Positions 1 to 7,983 of a stretch of DNA of 64,000 bases are shown here, piece after piece. Numbering within the stretch: position 1 is the stretch's first letter; each line of letters starts with the position of its first letter. Under the pieces are notes generated by a model. That model saw nothing but the letters and a program-made list of their open reading frames with translations. It was not told where the DNA came from and made no database searches. Position numbers and translations under genes: made by a program. Source of the DNA: Allobogoriella deserti (lineage in GTDB: Bacteria > Actinomycetota > Actinomycetes > Actinomycetales > Actinomycetaceae); contig NZ_JBHUEE010000001.1 in the NCBI RefSeq assembly GCF_042680605.1, positions 124,001 to 188,000 of the forward strand. The letters are read 5' to 3'.

Positions 1-1
1 C

Positions 2-160
2 GCGGTGCCCTACCTCGGTCACGTCAACTTGCTGCTGAGCGGACAGGAGCGGGCGATGGCCCGGACTGTGGTCGCTGGTCTGTTGCTGGGGTATGCGGGG
101 TTCATGTTCATCGGTGCGGTGCGGGAACGCCGTCGCCGGGCTCGAGAGGAGGAGTCGTGA
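2..160 (+). CDS. Signal peptidase I (SipW-type), C-terminal fragment
   Basis: The reading frame is open from the window edge and stops at 158-160, giving 52 residues. It carries a PYLGHVN stretch, a C-terminal membrane helix (about residues 21-40) and a short Arg-rich cytoplasmic tail. This layout is usual for the end of actinobacterial SipW-like signal peptidases. The catalytic part lies outside the window. The stop overlaps the GTG of the LPXTG protein by four bases, so the genes are probably translationally coupled. The identification rests on the tail and on the neighbours, which are SipW-type substrates and a second signal peptidase. Confidence 0.6.
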   Translation, partial: AVPYLGHVNLLLSGQERAMARTVVAGLLLGYAGFMFIGAVRERRRRAREEES

Positions 161-969
161 GGATCGCCGCCGTGGTGTGCCTCGCCCTGGCGCTGCTGCT
201 CGCCGCACCCGCGCGGGCAGCCGCGGACGAGGTGGCGCTCAGCGCGGACGGCGCGACCTGGTCCGCCGATCTCACCGACCCGCTTTTCGACCCGGAGCTC
301 CGGTGGGTACCGGGTGACGCCCGCACGGCAGACCTGTGGGTTCGCAACGACGGCGACGGCGCGGCCGAGCTCACGGTTGCTGCGCACATCGCTGACGGGG
401 ACGGATTGATCGCGAACCGGGATATCGCCCTGGAGATCCGGCGTGGCGACGGGACGTGGGCGGAACTCGTCGCCCAGGACGCCATCGAGCTGGGGCGGAT
501 GGACGACGGCGAGGCGGAACAGCTCGAGGTCCGGGCCGCTTTCGACCCGGAGTCGGGCAACGCCTCGATGTCCCGGACCCTCCGGTTCTCGTTCGAGGTC
601 ACGCTGACCCAGGCCGACGATCCGCAGGACCCTGGCGATCAGGAGGGTGAAGCGCCTGGTGGCGGGGGTGGTGACAGGCCCGGAGACGATGGCCCGGGTG
701 ACGGCGGTCCCGGAGGTGATGGCCCCGGAGAGGTTCCTGGGGACGGCGACGGCCGGGGGCCCGGAGGCGAGGGTGACGGATCCGGTGGCGACGGCGCCGG
801 TACAGGACCTGGCGGGCCGGGAGGCTCGTCCGACGCAGGACGGGATATCGGCACCGGGCCGCTGCCGGGGACCGGTATGCCGGCCGTCACGACGATCGCC
901 GCGGTGACGATGCTCCTCCTTGGGGCGGGCGCCGGGCTCATTCGCCGCAGCCGGAAGGACCCGAGATGA
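157..969 (+). CDS. LPXTG-anchored secreted protein
   Basis: A 270-residue protein with a Sec signal peptide (about 1-22, ending ARAAA). It has a globular N-terminal half, then a Gly/Pro/Asp-rich linker (about 165-225). The C-terminal cell-wall sorting signal is LPGTG at 236-240, followed by a hydrophobic helix and a basic tail (RRSRK). A sortase would cleave after the Thr and join the protein to peptidoglycan; no sortase gene is in view. The GTG start overlaps the upstream signal peptidase and the stop overlaps the next gene, so the four genes from position 2 to 2554 form one operon. The function of the globular part is not recognised. Confidence 0.75.
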   Translation: MRIAAVVCLALALLLAAPARAAADEVALSADGATWSADLTDPLFDPELRWVPGDARTADLWVRNDGDGAAELTVAAHIADGDGLIANRDIALEIRRGDGTWAELVAQDAIELGRMDDGEAEQLEVRAAFDPESGNASMSRTLRFSFEVTLTQADDPQDPGDQEGEAPGGGGGDRPGDDGPGDGGPGGDGPGEVPGDGDGRGPGGEGDGSGGDGAGTGPGGPGGSSDAGRDIGTGPLPGTGMPAVTTIAAVTMLLLGAGAGLIRRSRKDPR

Positions 970-1598
970 GACGCGGCGGATACCCCGACGCGACGCAGCG
1001 CGACGCCCCCACCACGCGAGTCCGGCGCAGGCGCCGCCGCTCCGTCGTCGTGCGTTTGATGGTGGCGTGCAGCCTGCTGCTGGCGCCCGCGCTCGTCGGC
1101 ACCATGGCTGCTTGGCAGGACTCGGGCACCGCCGAACTCGGCGGTTTCGAGACGGGAACGTTGGACCTGCAGATCGACAACGACCTCGCCGGCACCGGCG
1201 GGACCACCACGCGGACCTGGTCGGCCACCGGGCTGATCCCCGGCCAGTACCGTTCATTCGGCGCCGAGATCCGTAACACCGGTGACGTCGCCTTCACCTA
1301 CGGCCTCACCGTGGCCGCCGGCTCCGTCTGGGGGTACGGCAACGGCGTGCTCGAGGTGTCGGCCTTCCGTGGCACGCCGCAGTCCGACGGGACGTGCACC
1401 GGATGGTCGATCGGCACGGCCCGGACGATCCCCGCAGCCGGACCCGTCTTCACCTCCCGGCCGCTACCGACCGCCGAGGGGGCGACGTCGGAGCCGATCT
1501 GTGTGCGCGTCCGCATCATGCCCTCCGCCCCGTCCGGCACCCAGGGAGCGAGCGGAACGCTGCGGCTGACCTTCACCGCGACGCAGGTGGCGCCATGA
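966..1598 (+). CDS. SipW-type exported protein (alternate signal peptide family)
   Basis: A 210-residue protein with a very basic N-terminus (RRRRRR near residue 20), a hydrophobic stretch and an A-x-W-x-D segment (AAWQDSGT), then a beta-rich domain beginning GTLDLQIDN. This signature is typical of TasA/camelysin-like proteins of actinobacteria, whose unusual signal peptides are processed by SipW-type signal peptidases. It is encoded between two such peptidases, overlapping both neighbours by four bases. It is probably an extracellular or surface protein. A structural, fibre-forming role is possible by analogy with TasA, but nothing in the sequence proves it. Confidence 0.65.
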   Translation: MRRGGYPDATQRDAPTTRVRRRRRRSVVVRLMVACSLLLAPALVGTMAAWQDSGTAELGGFETGTLDLQIDNDLAGTGGTTTRTWSATGLIPGQYRSFGAEIRNTGDVAFTYGLTVAAGSVWGYGNGVLEVSAFRGTPQSDGTCTGWSIGTARTIPAAGPVFTSRPLPTAEGATSEPICVRVRIMPSAPSGTQGASGTLRLTFTATQVAP

Positions 1599-2554
1599 GC
1601 GTCGTCCGCCGCACCGCCGACATCCTGCTGTGGGTCGGCGCCGCCCTCGGAGCGGTGAGCCTGGTGCTCGCCGGCCTCGCGTTGCTGCTCGACATCAAAC
1701 CGCTCGTCTTCCGCTCCGGCTCCATGGGGCCCGAGATGCCGCCAGGCACCATCGCTCTCGCGCAGACCGTGGCTGCTCAGGACGTGGCGGTCGGCGACGT
1801 CGTCTCCGTCGTGGCCGAGGGGACCCGGATCACGCACCGGGTCGTCGGGATGGACAGCTCGGCCGTGGGGACCGAGCTGATCCTGCGCGGTGACGCCAAC
1901 CCGGTCGCCGACCCGGAGCCGTATGCGGTCCAGGACGTGGACCGGGTGGTGGCCACCGTGCCGTCCGCCCTTGCGGTCGCCTCCTCCACGCCGGCACGTG
2001 TCGCCGTCGTCGGTCTCGCCCTGGGTGCCGCCCTGGTGCTGCTGTGGCCGCGCCAACGCGGCGAGCAGCGGCGCACGGCGGTCACGGCCGGCCTGGCACT
2101 CGCCGTCGGCCTGACCGGGGCCTCGTTGAGCCCGGCGCTGCCCACGAGCGCACGGTGGAGCGACACCGGTGCCCTCACCACCGGCTCCTTCGCCGCCTAT
2201 ACCGTCCCGACCCCCCAGGCGACGACCTGCAGCATCAGTGGCAACGCCATCACCGGCTACACCGCGACGATCCGCTGGCCCGCGACGACGACGCCGTACG
2301 CGTTCACCTACACCGCGACGCTGCGCGCGACGGGACAGTCGCTGAACGTCACCACGCCCAGCACCGGGATGCGCCAGGTCCAGGTCACCTCCGGCCTGCT
2401 CAGCTCCCTGTTCGGGCAGACCGTCTCCGTCGACATCAGGACACAGCTCCCGGGCACGAACTGGCTCTCACCGCAACGCCGCACCCGTGGCGTCCAGGTC
2501 GGACTCGGCGGGATCACTCTGACCTGTGGTGCTGACAGCACCTCCAGCGCCTGA
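1595..2554 (+). CDS. Signal peptidase I (SipW-type) with substrate-like C-terminal domain
   Basis: A 319-residue protein starting at the ATG that overlaps the previous stop (ATGA). A membrane helix (about 10-32) precedes the catalytic SGSMGPEMP box, whose nucleophile would be Ser43. It is followed by THRVVG, where His81 replaces the bacterial lysine as in SipW/ER-type peptidases, and by RGDAN (about 99-103). A second helix lies near 136-155. Unusually, the protein continues past the usual C-terminus: about 163-205 reads as another SipW-type signal segment (hydrophobic, then ARWSDTGALTTGSF), followed by a beta-rich domain of about 110 residues. It appears to be a protease fused to a substrate-like domain. 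Confidence 0.75.
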   Translation: MSVVRRTADILLWVGAALGAVSLVLAGLALLLDIKPLVFRSGSMGPEMPPGTIALAQTVAAQDVAVGDVVSVVAEGTRITHRVVGMDSSAVGTELILRGDANPVADPEPYAVQDVDRVVATVPSALAVASSTPARVAVVGLALGAALVLLWPRQRGEQRRTAVTAGLALAVGLTGASLSPALPTSARWSDTGALTTGSFAAYTVPTPQATTCSISGNAITGYTATIRWPATTTPYAFTYTATLRATGQSLNVTTPSTGMRQVQVTSGLLSSLFGQTVSVDIRTQLPGTNWLSPQRRTRGVQVGLGGITLTCGADSTSSA

Positions 2555-2572
2555 GCGCCACGAGCCGATGTC

Positions 2573-2607
2573 GGGCCGTGTGCGGGGCGGGTCTCCCGCC
2601 ACGGCCC
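2573..2607. terminator. Stem-loop between convergent genes
   Basis: GGGCCGTG (2573-2580) pairs perfectly with CACGGCCC (2600-2607), and a second GCGGG/CCCGC stem lies inside. It is placed between the convergent stop codons at 2554 and 2618 and could end both transcripts. There is no clear T-run. Confidence 0.5.
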
Positions 2608-2617
2608 CCTGATCGTC

Positions 2618-5494
2618 TCAGTCCTGCGTGACGGCCTCGAGGACCGGCAGTCCGGCCGCCCGCCATGCGGGCCACAGCGCGGCGATCACCCCGACGACGC
2701 CGGAGAGCAGCACCATCCCGCCCAGCAGGTCCCAGGGGATCGCCAGCTCCGTCAGCCCCTCGTCGGCGAAGACGGAGGGAAGGGCCGAGGCGAGCCCCAC
2801 GCCGACCGCTACGCCCAGGAGCGTGCCGAAGACCGCAGTGAGCACGGATTCGATCGTGATCGTCGCCGCGAGCTGCAGCTTGCCGAGCCCGACGGCGCGG
2901 ACCAGCCCGATCTCCCGGGTCCGCTCGATGACGGACAGCGCCAGGGTGTTGACGATACCGAGCACGGCGATGATGACGCTCAGCCCGAGCAAGGCGTACA
3001 GGATCGCCATCGCCTGCTCGACCTGGTCCGCGAGGGAGTTGCTCAGCTCGTCGGTGTTCTGGACGGTCACCACGAGATAGGGCTCCGTCACATCCTCGAG
3101 CGTCGCGCGCAGGTCCGCCTGCGTCACGCCGGGCGCTGCGTTGACCAGGAGCGCCTCGACGAGGGACTGGCCGGCCGGCACGGCATCCGGGAAGTCGGCC
3201 TCCGCCATGACCACGTCACCGCTGAGCACCTGGGAGGCGATGATGGCGCCGATCTCGGTCGTGTGGCGGCCGTTCGGGCCGGTGATCCGCAGCTCGTCGC
3301 CGACGTGCCAGTCGCGTTCGATCGCAGTCGGCTGGGAGACGGCCACCTGTCCGTCGGCGAGGGACCCGAGCGATCCGTCCACCGTCTCGACGTCGATCGT
3401 CCGCCCGAAGGCATCCGCCGGCAGGGCGAGCACCGAGTCCGTCCCGCTCGCACCTCCCGGGCCACGGATCGCCGCTCGGCCGCTGGCGATCCGGTCCGCG
3501 CGCCCCACCTCGGGCTGCTCCTCGACGGCCGAGGCCGCTCCTGGCGGGATCGACCGGGTCGCCGACTGCAACCAGAAGTCCGCCCGCGCCTCGTCGGCCA
3601 CGATGGAGCTGGTCGACTCCTCCGCGGAGGAGGCGAGGACGGCGCACGCCGCGACGAGCGCCATACCGATCATCAGGGCGCCGGCCGTGTTGGCCGTGCG
3701 GCGCGGGTTGCGCATGACGTTCCCGCGTGCGAGCCGCCCGACCGGCCGGATCAGGACCACGAACGGCCACGCAAGTACCCGGAGCACTGCACGGGCGATG
3801 ACCGGAGAGACAGCGAGCGTCCCGAGGAGGACGGCGCCGGCGCCGACCCCCAGCCAGGTCCCCGCGCCGGTGATCTCGGGCTGGACGGACCACAGGGTCG
3901 CGGCGACGCCGCCGGCCAGCAGCAGCGCGCCGACCGCGGCACGTAACCGGAGGGACCGTTCGACCGTCACGGCGTCCTCACGCATCGCCTCCACCGGCGG
4001 CGTGGTTGCGGCGCGACGCGCGGGCACTGCCGCCGCGACGACGGCGATGGCGGTCCCCAGCACCAGGGCGCCGAGTGCCTCCGCCGGGGTCACCGCCACG
4101 TTTCCGCCGAGCTCCATGGACATGGTCGCCAGCCACGCGCGTACGACGGCGACGAGACCGATACCGCCGGCGATCCCCACGGCGGAGCCCACCAGCCCGA
4201 CGACCACGGCCTGCCCCAGCACGGTCACCATGACCTGTCCCGGGGAGGCGCCGACCGCGCGGAGCAGGGCGAACTCGCGCTGGCGTTGCCGCACCGACAT
4301 CGCGAACGTGTTGGAGATGAGGAACGCGGCGACGAACAGCGAGATCAGGGCGAAGACCAGGAGGAACGTGCCGAGGAAGCCCAGGACCTGGTTGATCGAC
4401 TCGGCCCCTTCCTCACGGGCCTGGTCGCCGGTGACCACCTCGAGGTCCGAGTCTGGGCCGAGCACGTCCCGGATGCCCTCGGCGACGGCGGCCCGGTCGG
4501 CGCCCTCGTCCAGGAACACGGCGAGCGAGGGCACCGTCCCGTCCGGGGCGAAGGCCGCCTCGCCCGTCGCGGCGTCCACGAGCACGAGGATCGTGCCGAC
4601 CATCGGGTTGCCGTAGGTGACCTCGCCGACCACGGTGACATCGCGGGGGTCCGAGTTGCCGACGATCACCTGTGTCTCGTCGCCGAGCTCGAGGCCGGAG
4701 GTCTCCAGGGCTGTGGTCTCGAGTGCGATCTCGGTTTCGTCCCGGGGTGCGCGCCCCTGGAGAAGGGTGCCGGAGGGGTCGTTCTCACGTAGTGCGCTGC
4801 CGAGCGACGGGGCCTGCCCGTTGACGACGGCCTGTCCGTCGGCGCCGACGAGGACCACCGTGCCCAGCAGGTCCGGTACCGCCTGATCGACGCCGTCGAC
4901 CTTGCCGACGTCGTCGGCCAGATCCATCGGTACCGGGACCCGTTGCGGACCGAACAGCTGCGCACCGCCTCCGGTCGCGGGTTGCTCCTCGGCCGGCGGG
5001 CCGTTGCCGGTTGCGGACTCGTCGGCCCGGTCAGCCTCCGGCGCTGTGCCGGAGGGCGCCGTGGCGTCCGGACGGGTCTCGTCGGGCGCTTGCTCGCCGG
5101 GTAGGTCCGTGGGGGCGCCTTCGGGCAGGCCGGTGGCGTCGCTCGGCAGGTCGGTGGGCGCGTCGGCGGCGTCGTCGGGCGTGTTCGGTCCGGCGGCGTC
5201 GTCCTCGCCGATTGCGCCGTTCCGGTCCTGGTTCTGGCGTCCCGACCGCTCCTGCTCCGGCTGTTCTTGCTCCTGTTCCTGCTGCTGCTCGATCTCGTCC
5301 TCGGACATCTCGACGCCACGCACGTACAGATCGCCCTGGGTGGTGGACTCGATGATCGCGCCGAACGTGTCCGCCAGCAGGGCACGCAAGGAGAACGTCC
5401 CGGTGACGAAGGCGATGCCGAGCGCGACCGCGAGGACGCTGAGCAGGAACCTGACGAGGTGGGCGCGGATCTCCCGCAGGGCGACCCGGATCAT
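2618..5494 (-). CDS. ABC transporter permease, MacB/FtsX family
   Basis: A 958-residue membrane protein with the two-module FtsX-type architecture: an N-terminal helix (about 15-38), a large extracytoplasmic region, a bundle of helices in the middle, a second extracytoplasmic region, and three C-terminal helices. Both helix bundles carry the family's post-helix motif (RQRQREFALLRAVG; ERTREIGLVRAVG). An odd feature is an acidic, low-complexity insert (about 62-190) rich in Glu, Gln, Asp, Pro and Ala, placed just after the first helix. The ATPase gene lies immediately upstream with a 4-bp overlap. It is probably a lipoprotein, peptide or antibiotic exporter; the substrate cannot be told. Confidence 0.85.
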   Translation of the reverse strand: MIRVALREIRAHLVRFLLSVLAVALGIAFVTGTFSLRALLADTFGAIIESTTQGDLYVRGVEMSEDEIEQQQEQEQEQPEQERSGRQNQDRNGAIGEDDAAGPNTPDDAADAPTDLPSDATGLPEGAPTDLPGEQAPDETRPDATAPSGTAPEADRADESATGNGPPAEEQPATGGGAQLFGPQRVPVPMDLADDVGKVDGVDQAVPDLLGTVVLVGADGQAVVNGQAPSLGSALRENDPSGTLLQGRAPRDETEIALETTALETSGLELGDETQVIVGNSDPRDVTVVGEVTYGNPMVGTILVLVDAATGEAAFAPDGTVPSLAVFLDEGADRAAVAEGIRDVLGPDSDLEVVTGDQAREEGAESINQVLGFLGTFLLVFALISLFVAAFLISNTFAMSVRQRQREFALLRAVGASPGQVMVTVLGQAVVVGLVGSAVGIAGGIGLVAVVRAWLATMSMELGGNVAVTPAEALGALVLGTAIAVVAAAVPARRAATTPPVEAMREDAVTVERSLRLRAAVGALLLAGGVAATLWSVQPEITGAGTWLGVGAGAVLLGTLAVSPVIARAVLRVLAWPFVVLIRPVGRLARGNVMRNPRRTANTAGALMIGMALVAACAVLASSAEESTSSIVADEARADFWLQSATRSIPPGAASAVEEQPEVGRADRIASGRAAIRGPGGASGTDSVLALPADAFGRTIDVETVDGSLGSLADGQVAVSQPTAIERDWHVGDELRITGPNGRHTTEIGAIIASQVLSGDVVMAEADFPDAVPAGQSLVEALLVNAAPGVTQADLRATLEDVTEPYLVVTVQNTDELSNSLADQVEQAMAILYALLGLSVIIAVLGIVNTLALSVIERTREIGLVRAVGLGKLQLAATITIESVLTAVFGTLLGVAVGVGLASALPSVFADEGLTELAIPWDLLGGMVLLSGVVGVIAALWPAWRAAGLPVLEAVTQD

Positions 5495-6366
5495 GCGGAG
5501 AGGGTCGAGAGGTCGGACTCCCGAGCGGCGGCGAGCTCACCCTGCGCCGCGAGGATGGCGTCGGCGTCGGGGGAGTAGAGCTCGCCCTCCAGGCGACCGT
5601 CGGCGAGGAAAACCACCCGGTCGGCGTAGGCCGCGGCGGTCGGTTCGTGGGTGACCATGACAACCGACTGGCCCAGCTCGTCGACGCTCCGGCGCAGGAA
5701 GCCGAGCACCTCGGCGGCCGCCGAGGAGTCCAGATTTCCGGTCGGCTCGTCGGCGAAGACCACGGCCGGCGCCGAGATCAACGCCCGCGCGCACGCCACT
5801 CGCTGCTGCTGTCCGCCGGAGAGCTCGGTCGGGCGATGGTGCAGCCGGTCCGACAACTCGAGGGTCCGCACGATGAGGTCGAACCGGTCCCGGTCGACCG
5901 GTAGCCGGGCGATGTCCAGCGGCAGGGTGATGTTCTCGGCGGCGGTGAGCGTCGGAACGAGGTTGTAGGCCTGGAAGATGAAGCCGATCCGTGTGCGACG
6001 CAGGGCGGTCAGGCGTCGCTGGCTCATCCCCGAGATCTCGATGTCGTCCAGGCGGATCGATCCCGAGCTGGGCGAGTCCAGGCCGGCCAGGCAGTGCATG
6101 AGGGTGGACTTACCGGAGCCCGACGGCCCCATGACGGCCGTGAGGGCCCCGCGCGCGAGATCGAGATCGACGCCGTCGAGCGCCCGGACGTGGGTGTTGC
6201 CGGAGCCGTAGACCTTGCTCAGGGTGCGGGCGCGGACGATCGGATCCTCGACAGGACGGAAGGCTTCCGGCCGGGCGACGTGTGGGGCGAGGTGCGATTC
6301 GACGGGAGGGGCGGGGTCGGAGTCAGCGGAGCGGGCGAACAGTCGGCGAACCAGGTGCCGGGGCAT
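5491..6366 (-). CDS. ABC transporter ATP-binding protein, MacB/LolD type
   Basis: A 291-residue ATPase that powers the downstream permease. The Walker A motif is GPSGSGKST, the Q-loop is FQAYNLVPTLTA, the signature is LSGGQQQRVACARAL, and Walker B with the catalytic Glu is VVFADEPTG, followed by a switch His in VMVTHEP. An N-terminal extension of about 40 residues precedes the ATPase fold. The stop overlaps the start of the permease, so the two are one operon. The family moves substrates from membrane to outside rather than importing them. Confidence 0.9.
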   Translation of the reverse strand: MPRHLVRRLFARSADSDPAPPVESHLAPHVARPEAFRPVEDPIVRARTLSKVYGSGNTHVRALDGVDLDLARGALTAVMGPSGSGKSTLMHCLAGLDSPSSGSIRLDDIEISGMSQRRLTALRRTRIGFIFQAYNLVPTLTAAENITLPLDIARLPVDRDRFDLIVRTLELSDRLHHRPTELSGGQQQRVACARALISAPAVVFADEPTGNLDSSAAAEVLGFLRRSVDELGQSVVMVTHEPTAAAYADRVVFLADGRLEGELYSPDADAILAAQGELAAARESDLSTLSA

Positions 6367-6571
6367 GCCACCGATTCTCGCGCAGTGCGCTCCGCCGTGG
6401 GATCAGGGTGATCCCCGATTCTCGCCGGACCGTGATGCTCGTTGCGGTGCCTGGCTGAGCTCGTGGTGTTCGGTGTGGTGCCGGGCTGAGTAGTCGTGCC
6501 GACGTGGGCGGTAGGACGCACGTGGGGGGCGTCACCGGCACGCCGGGCGCCGGCGCGGGCGCCCGGCGGAC

Positions 6572-6778
6572 TCAGTCGCGGTTGCGCGCGCGTACGGCCT
6601 TGCGTTGCTGGAGGTACAGGGCCAGGAGGTACGCGGCCGCGAGCACGACGAGTCCGGCGGCGATCGCGGGGCGGTCGGCCCAGATCCACCGGACGCCGGC
6701 GTCGCTGACCGTGAACGCGCACGCCAGGCCGACGGCGAGGATCGCCGCCAGAAACAGCGGGGATTTGTGGAACGTCAT
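6572..6778 (-). CDS. Small two-helix membrane protein
   Basis: A 68-residue protein. The ATG at 6776-6778 is preceded by GGGAGTGACC, a usable ribosome binding site. There are two hydrophobic helices (about 7-24 and 38-56) joined by a short loop with Trp residues, and a basic C-terminus (QQRKAVRARNRD). No family is recognised with confidence. It stands alone between the ABC exporter and the tRNA genes on the same strand. Function unknown. Confidence 0.6.
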   Translation of the reverse strand: MTFHKSPLFLAAILAVGLACAFTVSDAGVRWIWADRPAIAAGLVVLAAAYLLALYLQQRKAVRARNRD

Positions 6779-6991
6779 GGTCACTCCCGTCGACGGACGA
6801 CGACGCCATCGTGGCACTGGCCGCGTCACGCCGGAAGGGAGTGTGGACAACACACATGGTGCTCGGGCGAGCTTGTGGTGCTGTGGTGAGCGGTGGGACG
6901 CATGCGCGGGTGCCGCTACCACGGGCGGGTGCCGACGCCGACCCCCAGAGCGAGGGCCCTCGGGCTCGACGAGGCGGTCTTCGGGAACGAC

Positions 6992-7019
6992 GAAGCCCCC
7001 CGGCGAACCAGGGGGCTTC
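6992..7019 (-). terminator. Terminator after tRNA-Phe
   Basis: GAAGCCCCC (6992-7000) pairs perfectly with GGGGGCTTC (7011-7019) around a 10-nt loop. It lies eight bases beyond the CCA end of the leftward tRNA-Phe, the expected place for its factor-independent terminator. Confidence 0.75.
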
Positions 7020-7026
7020 ACAGTGG

Positions 7027-7102
7027 TGGTGGCTCCGGGCGGGGTCGAACCGCCGACCTTTCGATTTTCAGTCGAACGCTCTACCAACTGAGCTACAGAG
7101 CC
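7027..7102 (-). tRNA. tRNA-Phe (GAA)
   Basis: Read leftward, the acceptor GGCTCTG pairs with CGGAGCC. The D-arm is GCTCAGTTGGTAGAGC, the anticodon loop CTGAAAATC contains GAA, and the T-loop is GGTTCGACCCC. The 3' CCA is encoded (7027-7029). Total 76 nt. Confidence 0.97.
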
Positions 7103-7107
7103 AAGTG

Positions 7108-7139
7108 ACGAACGCCCGGCCTTTCGACCGGGCGTTCGT
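7108..7139 (-). terminator. Stem-loop between tRNA-Asp and tRNA-Phe
   Basis: A perfect 12-bp stem (ACGAACGCCCGG with CCGGGCGTTCGT) with an 8-nt loop lies between the two leftward tRNA genes. It probably terminates or processes the tRNA-Asp transcript, so tRNA-Phe may have its own promoter or rely on read-through. Confidence 0.7.
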
Positions 7140-7145
7140 CCACCG

Positions 7146-7219
7146 CGACCCCGACGGGACTTGAACCCGCGACCTCCGCCGTGACAGGGCGGCGCGCTAA
7201 CCAACTGCGCCACGGGGCC
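7146..7219 (-). tRNA. tRNA-Asp (GTC)
   Basis: Read leftward, the acceptor GGCCCCG pairs with CGGGGTC (one G-T pair). The anticodon loop CTGTCAC contains GTC, the T-loop is GGGTTCAAGTCCC, and the discriminator is G, as expected for Asp. No CCA is encoded. Total 74 nt. Confidence 0.96.
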
Positions 7220-7281
7220 TTGTTTGTGAGGCCGAAGCCTCGTTCTTCATTCAATGGTGCGAACCCACGGAGGAGCTTGCG

Positions 7282-7354
7282 TACCCCCAACGGGATTCGA
7301 ACCCGTGCTACCGCCGTGAAAGGGCGGGGTCCTAGGCCGCTAGACGATGGGGGC
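7282..7354 (-). tRNA. tRNA-Glu (TTC)
   Basis: Read leftward, the acceptor GCCCCCA pairs with TGGGGGT. The D-arm is CGTCTAGCGGCCTAGGAC, the anticodon loop CTTTCAC contains TTC, and the T-arm is CACGGGTTCGAATCCCG. No CCA is encoded. Total 73 nt. It is the first of the three leftward tRNA genes. A small GAGGC/GCCTC hairpin (7227-7240) lies between it and tRNA-Asp. Confidence 0.96.
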
Positions 7355-7567
7355 CCGGTCGGACGCCCGTGACGCCGAAGCGCCCCAAGACCTCCGACAG
7401 CATACGGGGAAGTTGGTCTCCGGAGCAAAGCGCGCCCGGTGTGCCGATCATCACCTCGCTCCGGGTTCGGCTCGACCACCCGCGAGAGGGCGTGCCGGCG
7501 CTTGCGAGAGGGCGCGCCCGCGCCCTGAACAGAGCGCGCTGACGACCGGAACAGGCACCATGGTGCC

Positions 7568-7945
7568 GTGGTGACGATGAGCCGTGAGGCGTTCGAGGAA
7601 GCCGTCTCCGATGCGCTCGACCTCATCCCGCCGGAACTGACCGCGCACATGGACAACGTTGTCGTGCTCGTGGAGGAGGAGCCGACGCCCGAACAGCTCG
7701 CCGACGGACCGGACGACGAGCCCGACCTGCTCGGCCTCTACGAGGGCACTCCGCTCACCGACCGCGGTGACTGGTGGGCGGCCGGGTCGCTGCCCGACCG
7801 CATCACCATCTTTCGAGGTCCCACCCTCCGGCTGTGCACGTCCGAGGAAGAGGTCGTCGACGAGGTCGCGGTCACCGTGGTGCACGAGATCGCCCATCAC
7901 TTCGGGATCGACGACGAGCGCCTCCACGAGCTCGGCTGGTCGTGA
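7568..7945 (+). CDS. Minimal zincin-like metallopeptidase family protein
   Basis: A 125-residue acidic protein matching the small zincin-like family (PF06262 type). The active-site motif HEIAHHFGID (HExxHxxGxxD) is near residues 106-115. Family members have the metal-binding helix but little else of a protease, and their substrates are unknown. The first start is GTG at 7568; ATG at 7577 is an equally plausible start, and neither has a clear ribosome binding site. It stands alone, convergent with surE. Confidence 0.75.
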   Translation: MVTMSREAFEEAVSDALDLIPPELTAHMDNVVVLVEEEPTPEQLADGPDDEPDLLGLYEGTPLTDRGDWWAAGSLPDRITIFRGPTLRLCTSEEEVVDEVAVTVVHEIAHHFGIDDERLHELGWS

Positions 7946-7983
7946 GCGCGCCGCCGGGCCGCTCCGGGTCGCTCCTTCCTCGA

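Noticed and set aside
6811..7164. ORFs reading VEPPTFRF-type peptides over the tRNA-Phe region
   Set aside because: They are translations of the tRNA-Phe gene and its flanks, a common false ORF.
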